From positions 20,389 to 35,148 of the forward strand of contig DCHQ01000054.1 of assembly GCA_002314855.1 (NCBI GenBank): a DNA stretch of 14,760 bases, given 5' to 3'. Below the pieces are notes generated by a model that was not told where the DNA came from, made no database searches, and was given only the letters and a program-made list of their open reading frames with translations. The translations under genes were made by a program, and so were the position numbers. Source of the DNA: Lachnospiraceae bacterium UBA1748 (lineage in GTDB: Bacteria > Bacillota > Clostridia > Lachnospirales > Lachnospiraceae). Below, piece by piece: positions 7,811 to 13,984 of this stretch (position 1 is the stretch's first letter; each line of letters begins with the position of its first letter).

Positions 7811-9169
7811 ATGAAAATTGTAGATAAGTATAGAAATGTTATTTTTTATATAGTATTAGCACTATCATTTATTACCATATATATATTCTCTGCACTTACG
7901 CCTATTATGTCTGATGATATAGGAAGTACTCAGTATACTCTATCAACATTTGGATTATTACTTAGGGATTGCTATGAAGAATATTTGCACTGGAATGGAA
8001 GACAGGTAACTCACTTTATACAAAGAGTTTTCCTTGCAGGTCCTAAGTGGTTTTTTGATATCATAAACAGCGCTGTATTTGTACTTACAGTTCTATTTAT
8101 GTATTTCAACGTTGATAAAAAGAATAAAAAAGATATTGCCGCATTTCTATTAACATTATTACTAGTATGGAAGTATGCTGTTTCATTTGGCGAGACAATA
8201 TTATGGGAAATGGGTTCTTGTAATTATTTGTTTGGAGCTTTTATTATCATTGGTTTTATATGTTTATATCGTCATCACCTTAATAATGATAGTGAAGTAG
8301 ATGGATATAAGGTATCAGTTTTATCTGCAGTCATGCTTTTTATCTTAGGTGTACTGGCTGGCTGGTGTAATGAGAATTCTTCAGGTGGTTGTCTGGTCAT
8401 TGTAGCATTATATACATTTGATTACTGGACAAAGAAGAAAAAAGTAAAAGCTTGGATGGTATCTGGTTTGTTAGGAAACATTGTAGGCTTAATTCTTCTT
8501 GTTATTGCCCCAGGAAACTATGAAAGAATGGGTGTGATGGGTGATGAAAATCATGAAGGTATACTTAAGTATGTAGGCCGATTCCTCAAAATAGATGCGG
8601 TTTTTCGTAACTATTTTATGATTATGCTGATAATAATCGGAATAGCAGTTATATACGGAATACTGAAAGGTATCGCACTTAAGTCATATAAAACAACATT
8701 TATTTTCCTTGTAGCAGGAATAGCAACAAGCTTTGCACTTATAGTTATGCCTCCTCCAATGGATCGAGCTCACTTTTGTGCAGGACTTTTCATAACTGTT
8801 GCATGTGTTAATGCAGTTAATCAAATACCTAAGGAAGACTTATATGCTAATTTAATGAAATATTCGTTAATAGTAGTATTTCTTGTAACTATGTACTTTG
8901 AATATATATCTGCTGGAGCTAATCTCATGAGAATAAACAGAGAACTTCAGGAGAGAGAAAGAATAGTTGCTGAGCAGGTAGCTGGTGGGCAGCAGGATGT
9001 TTATGTTCCAATGATTCGTCCAGAGTGGGAAACAAGATTTACATTTATTTATAAGAATGATGTAGAAGAGAAGGCGGATAGCTGGGGTGGCTATCTATAT
9101 AGTGAACTTTATGGTGTTAATAGTGTAACAGGCGTTCCAAGAGAAGAGTGGGACGAGGAGCATCAATAA
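7811..9169 (+). CDS. DUF6056 family polytopic membrane protein, GT-C-like
   Basis: This is a 452-residue integral membrane protein with about 10-11 hydrophobic helices. The first helix (residues 9-29) is followed directly by SDDIGS with Asp35-Asp36. An acidic pair in the first extracytoplasmic loop is typical of GT-C glycosyltransferases, which use lipid-phosphate-linked sugars outside the membrane. Further motifs resembling DUF6056 proteins are HWNGRQVTHF, ETILWEMGSCNYLFG and GWCNENSSGG. A soluble tail of about 75 residues (from about 375) follows the last helix and is rich in Glu and Arg. The gene sits 11 nt after the DUF5672 gene, with only a weak AGG upstream of the ATG. A role in transferring a sugar to the exported glycan is inferred; a polymerase or ligase role is an alternative. 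Confidence 0.8.
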   Translation: MKIVDKYRNVIFYIVLALSFITIYIFSALTPIMSDDIGSTQYTLSTFGLLLRDCYEEYLHWNGRQVTHFIQRVFLAGPKWFFDIINSAVFVLTVLFMYFNVDKKNKKDIAAFLLTLLLVWKYAVSFGETILWEMGSCNYLFGAFIIIGFICLYRHHLNNDSEVDGYKVSVLSAVMLFILGVLAGWCNENSSGGCLVIVALYTFDYWTKKKKVKAWMVSGLLGNIVGLILLVIAPGNYERMGVMGDENHEGILKYVGRFLKIDAVFRNYFMIMLIIIGIAVIYGILKGIALKSYKTTFIFLVAGIATSFALIVMPPPMDRAHFCAGLFITVACVNAVNQIPKEDLYANLMKYSLIVVFLVTMYFEYISAGANLMRINRELQERERIVAEQVAGGQQDVYVPMIRPEWETRFTFIYKNDVEEKADSWGGYLYSELYGVNSVTGVPREEWDEEHQ

Positions 9170-9182
9170 TTATAGTGAAATT

Positions 9183-10274
9183 ATGAAAAAAATACTTATC
9201 TTACACGATTACAAAGGCATGCTTGCCTGCAAATTTATAGGAAGTAAAGAAGAACACTATGATTCAGTGTTAAATCTTGAGGCGATAAAAGAGGAACTTG
9301 TTTCGAAAGGCTTTGAAGTTACTATTTCAGAGTTTGCTACTCTTGATATGTCGAAGAATTATGCTGGTTATTATGTTCTGTATCCATCATCCGAGGAAAA
9401 GGGCTTATTCTATAAGAACTATATATCAGATGTGGTGCTAAGACTTATGTCTGATGGTGCTGTTCTATTACCATCCTTTCAGCATTTTCAGTGTCATCAC
9501 AATAAGTCATTTGCTGAGATGTACAGGGCAGGACTTATTGATGAGAAATTAAAGACTCCAAAGAGCTTATGTATTGGACGATATGAGGAACTGGAGCTTG
9601 TAAAGGGTGAGCTTACATATCCAGTAGTTGTCAAAACGGCATCAGGATCCGGAAGCGTGGGAGTAAAACTTGCCAAAAGCGCTGATGAGCTTGAGGCAGT
9701 AGTGAAAAAACTGATGCGTCATACTTATCGTAATCAGGAGTATACATGGCTTCGTGAGTTTGGCCATAAACCTGTTGGCTTTGCACTTAAGAAACTTATG
9801 AAAAAGCTTAAGGGCGATAAGAAACTGGCACCTAGAGATGAGCCATACTATAGTAATAAGATTGTGCTTCAGGATATGATCCCAAATCTTTCTGGAGACT
9901 ATAAGGTCTTATATTTCCATGGCAAATATTACTGTCTTGGCAGAAAGAATCGTGACAATGATTTTAGAGCAAGTGGAAGTGGTAAGTTTGCTTTTCCTGA
10001 AACAGTAGAAGAGATAAGTAATGTTTTGGAATTGGCACGATGTGCAGTTAAGGAATTTAATGAGCCAATGATATCTATGGATATCGCTGAGAATGACGAA
10101 GGTTGTTATTTAATAGAATTTCAGTTCTTATACTTTGGTCCATATACCTTGCAGTATTCTGACTGGTATTTTACTTATGATGAAGATAGTAAGATATTTA
10201 TTAAGGTTAATGAAAAGTCGGACCTTGAAAAAGAATATGCAAGAGCAGTGGCTGAATATATAGATACAATGTAA
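9183..10274 (+). CDS. ATP-grasp domain ligase, last gene of the glycan operon
   Basis: This 363-residue soluble protein has an N-terminal pre-ATP-grasp domain (about 1-110) and an ATP-grasp core from about 120. YPVVVKTASGSGSVGV contains the ATP-binding Lys151 and a glycine-rich loop; IVLQDMIPNLSGDYKV is the adenine-contacting and following strand. MDIAEND with Asp300 and LIEFQF with Glu312 are the probable metal ligands. The classical E-x-N metal triplet reads E-F-Q here, an unusual last residue. ATP-grasp enzymes form acyl-phosphate intermediates and join a carboxylate to an amine or similar nucleophile. In a glycan operon this suggests attaching an amino acid or other acid to a sugar or precursor, as proposed for teichuronopeptide-type enzymes. 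The substrate is unknown. The operon's terminator follows 28 nt after the stop. Confidence 0.85.
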   Translation: MKKILILHDYKGMLACKFIGSKEEHYDSVLNLEAIKEELVSKGFEVTISEFATLDMSKNYAGYYVLYPSSEEKGLFYKNYISDVVLRLMSDGAVLLPSFQHFQCHHNKSFAEMYRAGLIDEKLKTPKSLCIGRYEELELVKGELTYPVVVKTASGSGSVGVKLAKSADELEAVVKKLMRHTYRNQEYTWLREFGHKPVGFALKKLMKKLKGDKKLAPRDEPYYSNKIVLQDMIPNLSGDYKVLYFHGKYYCLGRKNRDNDFRASGSGKFAFPETVEEISNVLELARCAVKEFNEPMISMDIAENDEGCYLIEFQFLYFGPYTLQYSDWYFTYDEDSKIFIKVNEKSDLEKEYARAVAEYIDTM

Positions 10275-10302
10275 ATATGATGAATAGAGTTTTGTTCTAA
10301 TG

Positions 10303-10332
10303 AAAAAGGTGATCGTGCAGATCACCTTTTTT
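10303..10332. terminator. Bidirectional intrinsic terminator
   Basis: A perfect 12-bp stem (10303-10314 with 10320-10331) encloses a 5-nt loop, GTGCA. The inner seven pairs are GGTGATC/GATCACC. The outer arm is an A-tract on the left and a T-tract on the right, so a U-run follows the GC-rich stem on either strand. It lies between the convergent ATP-grasp and MATE genes and can end both transcripts. Confidence 0.92.
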
Positions 10333-10356
10333 AATAATATATGTATAAATTAAGTA

Positions 10357-11721
10357 TTAGTATATTGATTTTGGATCCAGAATTTTAAGATAAAATCTAC
10401 TTAATGCAATGCTTATTATAAATGTGAGAGCAGTTGCGAGTGGTTGAGCTTCCTGAATACCATGTAATCCACGAGTATTAATTAATATAATAAGTGTTGG
10501 AATTAGTATTATTCCGCTACGAAGGCTGGAGCTTATGCTGGCAAGCATTTTCTTTCCAATGCTCTGAAAGCCCATTTCAGTCATCATACTTAGTGGGGTG
10601 AAAATTTGTGCTATGCTCATAAGAGTTAGAGCACGTATTCCTATTTCTACAACTTCTGTATCATCTCGAAGAAGTCTAATGACAGGTCCAGCAAAAAGAA
10701 TAAGGGGTATTGCCATAACTATCATAACTATTTCCTGCGCTATTATAGCAGTCCAGAACGCTTTACGGATTCTTGCATACTGATGTGCACCGTAGTTATA
10801 GCTGCTTATAGGCTGGAAACCTTGTCCAATTCCAAGTGCGAATGCAGTTGGGAAGAAGCTGACTCTTGATACAATACTCATTGCTGACACTGCGGCATCA
10901 CCATAGTTTCCGGCCCCCTGATTAAGGAGAGTTGTTGCAATGCAGTACAATCCCTGACGAAGTAGGCTTGGAAATCCTGTTGCCAGTATATTCCAAATAT
11001 CAGCAATGTTTTTAGTAACGCACTGCAATGATATTTTTGTCTGAGTTCTGTGCATAAGATACATACTAAGAAGTATGCAGAAACTAACAAACTGTGATAT
11101 AGCCGTTGATAAACCTGCTCCAGTTATTCCCATCTTAAAGACTTTAATAAAAAGTGCATCTCCACCAATATTAAGTATTGAACCAGTTAGCATACCAACA
11201 GTTCCAAGAGCTGCTTTACCTTCATATCTGAGCAGATTGTTCATGGCAAGACTCGAAGTGAAGAATGGAGCCGATATTAATAAGTAGAAAATGTATTGCT
11301 TTGCGTAAGGAGCTATTGTTGGTGTACTTCCAAGAAGCATTACTAGTGGATCCATAAATATAAAGCTGACAATCGCGATTAATATTCCAATAGCAAATGA
11401 CAGGAAGAAACCTGTTGAAGAATATTTATTGGCGCTATCCCAATCTTTGGCACCAAGCTTTTGAGACATTATGCTGCCTGAGCCGTGGCCACACATGAAT
11501 GCGATGGCCTGTAATATACTCATAAAAGCAAAAACAATGCCAGTAGCACCACTTTCACTTGTTCCCAGAGTTCCAACAAAACCAGTATCAACCAGGTTAT
11601 ATATATTGGTAACAAGCATAGAAAGAATGGTAGGGATGGATAGCTCAAGTAGTAAATGCCCTACTGGTTCTGTGGTCATTTTTGTATAATGTTTTATTTG
11701 TTTTTCAGATGTTTCACTCAT
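10357..11721 (-). CDS. MATE family efflux transporter
   Basis: This is a 454-residue membrane protein with about twelve helices in two homologous halves, matching the usual MATE length of 440-460 aa. Recognisable family pieces are EPVGHLLLELSIPTILSML near the N-terminus, NLVDTGFVGTLG, GSGSIMSQKLGAKD, the second-half SFFPTAFALGIGQGFQPISSYNYGA, and FTPLSMMTEMGFQSIGK. MATE proteins expel cationic drugs or metabolites in exchange for Na+ or H+ across the cytoplasmic membrane; the substrate here is unknown. It is transcribed alone against the neighbouring operon, with the shared terminator 25 nt beyond its stop. A weak AGGG lies 9 nt upstream of the ATG. Nothing in the sequence ties it to glycan synthesis, although some MATE-superfamily relatives (MOP flippases) move lipid-linked sugars. 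Confidence 0.95.
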   Translation of the reverse strand: MSETSEKQIKHYTKMTTEPVGHLLLELSIPTILSMLVTNIYNLVDTGFVGTLGTSESGATGIVFAFMSILQAIAFMCGHGSGSIMSQKLGAKDWDSANKYSSTGFFLSFAIGILIAIVSFIFMDPLVMLLGSTPTIAPYAKQYIFYLLISAPFFTSSLAMNNLLRYEGKAALGTVGMLTGSILNIGGDALFIKVFKMGITGAGLSTAISQFVSFCILLSMYLMHRTQTKISLQCVTKNIADIWNILATGFPSLLRQGLYCIATTLLNQGAGNYGDAAVSAMSIVSRVSFFPTAFALGIGQGFQPISSYNYGAHQYARIRKAFWTAIIAQEIVMIVMAIPLILFAGPVIRLLRDDTEVVEIGIRALTLMSIAQIFTPLSMMTEMGFQSIGKKMLASISSSLRSGIILIPTLIILINTRGLHGIQEAQPLATALTFIISIALSRFYLKILDPKSIY

Positions 11722-11750
11722 TTTTATTTTCCCTATTACGCTGCGAATTC

Positions 11751-11780
11751 ATTATAAAAATAATATCACTACGTTCTGAA
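11751..11780 (-). promoter_or_regulatory. Candidate promoter for the MATE gene
   Basis: On the minus strand a perfect TATAAT -10 lies at 11756-11751 and a weak -35, TTCAGA (4 of 6), at 11780-11775, with an 18-bp spacer. Transcription would start about 20-25 nt before the MATE start codon. A second minus-strand TATAAT at 11817-11812 has no acceptable -35. Confidence 0.45.
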
Positions 11781-11830
11781 TAAGAGAAGAGTTATATAGA
11801 TATATAGAAGCATTATAAAAGTATGGTAAA

Positions 11831-11859
11831 TTGAAAGAGTTAGTTCATATTGGTATAAT
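11831..11859 (+). promoter_or_regulatory. Strong sigma-A-type promoter for the GT4-patatin unit
   Basis: TTGAAA at 11831-11836 (5 of 6 to TTGACA) is separated by exactly 17 bp from a perfect TATAAT at 11854-11859. The -10 is extended by TG at 11851-11852 (TGGTATAAT). It lies about 45 nt upstream of the GT4 start codon and diverges from the MATE gene, so the 184-bp gap 11722-11905 is a divergent promoter region. No clear operator repeat was seen in it. Confidence 0.85.
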
Positions 11860-11905
11860 ACAGTTGTTTGAAGAATAGATTTAGTTTTATGAGAAAGGTG
11901 TGCTA

Positions 11906-13015
11906 ATGAAAATAGCTTTTCATACTCATTCATTGGAATTAGGCGGAACAGAGCGTGTTGTAACTAATCTGGCCAAGAAATTTGCTGAGCACGGTTATGA
12001 TGTATCGGTTGTAACTGTGGCTAAGGGCGAACGCGAATATGAGTTAGACAGTCGTGTTAAGCGAGAGGTTATAGCATTGACAGCGCAGCAGGCCAAGCAT
12101 AATACGATATATCGTCGTATAAAGCTGATTCATAATCTAAGAGATTACATTAATAGGGAAAAACCGGATATAGTGATATCGTTTCTTCGTAATAGTATTT
12201 TTCGCGCACTAGAGGCTACTGGGGGAAAGGGAACGCCTGTATGTGGCTGTGTAAGAATTGATCCAGTTGGACATTACGATTCCTTTTCAAGAATGCTTAG
12301 GGTTAAATGGTTGTTTCCAAAGGCAGCAGCATTTGTATTTCAGACTGAGCAGCAGCGTGATTTTTTTGATATAAAACTACGCAAAAAATCCAAGGTTATT
12401 ATCAATCCAGTTCATTCTAAATATATAGATGAACCTATTTCTGACTGTAGAGTAAAGGAAGTAGTTCAGTCATGCCGTTTAACTGATTTTAAAAATCAGT
12501 CTATGCTGCTTGATGCATTCTATGAGGTTCATGAAAAGCATCCAGAGTTTGTTCTTAAAATATACGGAATTGATGGACTAGATGGTACCAAGGAAAAACT
12601 TGAAAAGAAGATTGAAGAATATGATGCAAAAAGCTATATTTTCTTAATGGGTGGCAGTGATAGTCTTGAGAAAGATTTAAAGAACGCATCTGTCTATGCA
12701 CTTTCTTCTGATTATGAAGGAATGCCTAATGCACTCATGGAAGCAATGGCGCTTGGACTTCCAGTAGTATCTACTGATTGTCCATGTGGTGGCCCAAGCA
12801 TGATTATTGAGCATAAAAAGAATGGTATGCTTGTTCCAGTTGGTGACAAGGATAAGATGAGAGATGCAATCAATTATCTTATAGAGAATCCTGATGATGC
12901 AGAAAGAATGGCAAAGGAAGCTCTTAAGATAAAGGATATTGCCAGTGAAGAGACTATTTTTAATGAGTGGAAGGATTACATCGAAGAAATAGTATCAGAA
13001 TGGAATAGTAAGTAA
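11906..13015 (+). CDS. GT4-family glycosyltransferase (GT-B fold)
   Basis: This is a retaining glycosyltransferase of 369 residues, counted from ATG 11906. The N-terminal domain carries GGTERVVTNLAKKF, the acceptor-side glycine loop. The C-terminal domain carries the nucleotide-sugar site SSDYEGMPNALMEAMALG with the E-x7-E pair Glu271 and Glu279, then PVVSTDCPCGGP. This is typical of enzymes such as PglH/AmsD-like sugar transferases at the cytoplasmic membrane. The frame could also begin at GTG 11900, but the AAAGG at 11894-11898 is 7 nt from ATG 11906 and only 1 nt from the GTG, so the ATG is chosen. It has its own promoter and is not part of the large operon upstream; the patatin gene follows 37 nt later. 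The sugar and acceptor are unknown. Confidence 0.93.
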   Translation: MKIAFHTHSLELGGTERVVTNLAKKFAEHGYDVSVVTVAKGEREYELDSRVKREVIALTAQQAKHNTIYRRIKLIHNLRDYINREKPDIVISFLRNSIFRALEATGGKGTPVCGCVRIDPVGHYDSFSRMLRVKWLFPKAAAFVFQTEQQRDFFDIKLRKKSKVIINPVHSKYIDEPISDCRVKEVVQSCRLTDFKNQSMLLDAFYEVHEKHPEFVLKIYGIDGLDGTKEKLEKKIEEYDAKSYIFLMGGSDSLEKDLKNASVYALSSDYEGMPNALMEAMALGLPVVSTDCPCGGPSMIIEHKKNGMLVPVGDKDKMRDAINYLIENPDDAERMAKEALKIKDIASEETIFNEWKDYIEEIVSEWNSK

Positions 13016-13036
13016 AGTCGTTTGACATGTGTTGTT

Positions 13037-13045
13037 TTAGGAGGT
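13037..13045 (+). promoter_or_regulatory. Strong ribosome-binding site of the patatin gene
   Basis: A near-perfect TTAGGAGGT Shine-Dalgarno lies 7 nt before ATG 13053. It is the strongest in the window and fixes the start of the patatin-like gene. It suggests that this gene is translated efficiently and independently of the upstream GT4 gene. Confidence 0.85.
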
Positions 13046-13052
13046 AACGAAT

Positions 13053-13901
13053 ATGTATGAAGCAGGACTTGTATTAGAAGGTGGCGGAATGAGAGGTCTT
13101 TATACAGCAGGAGTTCTCGATTTCTTTATTGAAAAGAAACTGGCGTTTAGTTCATGTTATGGTGTATCAGCTGGTGCTTGTCATTTGGCAAGTTATATGT
13201 CGGGTCAAAGAGGAAGAGCGTATAGAATATCCGTGGACTATTTAGATGATAAGAATTATTGTAGTGCTTATAGTCTTCTTAAGACAGGCGACCTTTTTAA
13301 TGTGGATATGTGCTACAATCAAATCCCCAACGAACTGGATCCATTTGACTATGAGGCGGCCGAGAAGTATCCAGGCCGAGGAGTTGTCGTAGTAACTGAT
13401 ATTAAGTCTGGTCAGGCCAAGTATGTTGAGCTTAAAAACATGAGAAGAGATTTGGTCGCCATAAGAGCATCAGCCTCTTTACCACTTGTATCACGAAATG
13501 TTGAGATTAATGGAAAGATGTATCTTGATGGTGGTATGTCTGATTCTATACCTATTAGAAAATCTCTTCGTGATGGTAATCTAAAAAATATAGTTGTTCT
13601 TACAAGACCAGATGGATATCGAAAGAAGCCTACATCCAATATGGCTATAATGAGGGCTAAATATAAGGATTATCCAGGTGTTGTACGTGATATGGAAAAC
13701 AGACATATCGTATACAATAAATCTTTGGACTTTGTGAAAAGAGAAGAGAAAGCAGGCAGAGCCTTTGTATTTAGACCTGAAAATCTGATAAAAATCGAGC
13801 GAATAGAAAAAGATCCTAAAAAGTTACGAGTTCTATATCTTCAGGGCTATTATGATGCGGCTACAAGATATAAAGAGATGAAAAAGTTTTTAGAAGAGTA
13901 A
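13053..13901 (+). CDS. Patatin-like phospholipase
   Basis: This is a 282-residue serine lipase/acyl hydrolase of the bacterial patatin family. It has the oxyanion loop EGGGMRG (residues 9-15), the nucleophile elbow GVSAG with Ser39 (37-41), and the second dyad residue Asp159 in DGG (159-161, followed by MSDSIP). Both catalytic residues are intact. There is no signal peptide or membrane helix, so it probably acts in the cytoplasm or at the inner membrane face on phospholipids or acyl-glycerols. The length fits the short RssA/YjjU-type proteins of Firmicutes. The gene is probably cotranscribed with the GT4 gene 37 nt upstream, and an intrinsic terminator follows 16 nt after the stop. The natural substrate is unknown. 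Confidence 0.94.
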   Translation: MYEAGLVLEGGGMRGLYTAGVLDFFIEKKLAFSSCYGVSAGACHLASYMSGQRGRAYRISVDYLDDKNYCSAYSLLKTGDLFNVDMCYNQIPNELDPFDYEAAEKYPGRGVVVVTDIKSGQAKYVELKNMRRDLVAIRASASLPLVSRNVEINGKMYLDGGMSDSIPIRKSLRDGNLKNIVVLTRPDGYRKKPTSNMAIMRAKYKDYPGVVRDMENRHIVYNKSLDFVKREEKAGRAFVFRPENLIKIERIEKDPKKLRVLYLQGYYDAATRYKEMKKFLEE

Positions 13902-13917
13902 TAGAAGAGCAATATTT

Positions 13918-13946
13918 GAGCAGGCTGTTGATAAGCCTGCTCTTTT
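13918..13946 (+). terminator. Intrinsic terminator after the patatin gene
   Basis: A perfect 9-bp GC-rich stem, GAGCAGGCT (13918-13926) with AGCCTGCTC (13934-13942), has a 7-nt loop and is followed by TTTT. The T-run is short, so termination may be incomplete. The loop and downstream arm also belong to the promoter of the following gene. Confidence 0.82.
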
Positions 13947-13956
13947 GGTATATAAT
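13928..13956 (+). promoter_or_regulatory. Promoter of the LtaS-like gene, nested in the terminator
   Basis: TTGATA at 13928-13933 (5 of 6 to TTGACA) is followed after exactly 17 bp by a perfect TATAAT at 13951-13956. The -35 hexamer lies in the loop of the upstream terminator, and the spacer is the downstream stem arm plus T-run. Transcription would start near 13963, about 20 nt before the start codon at 13985; AGAGG at 13971-13975 is the likely ribosome site. Confidence 0.85.
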
Positions 13957-13984
13957 AGTCCCCATTGAAAAGAGGCGTACTTAT

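Noticed and set aside
10357..11721. MATE gene as a Wzx-type flippase of the glycan operon
   Set aside because: The sequence motifs are those of drug-type MATE proteins, and the gene is on the opposite strand with its own promoter. The ABC exporter already offers a flippase.
11900..11905. GTG at 11900 as the start of the GT4 gene
   Set aside because: The AAAGG motif would be only 1 nt away; it is correctly spaced for ATG 11906.
12482..12500. Perfect 9-bp inverted repeat around a single A inside the GT4 gene
   Set aside because: It is mid-gene, AT-rich and has a 1-nt centre, so it cannot form a normal hairpin loop. The position suggests no regulatory role; likely chance.
13022..13050. TTGACA at 13022-13027 as a -35 box for the patatin gene
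   Set aside because: The position 17 bp downstream reads TAACGA, a poor -10 that overlaps the ribosome-binding site.
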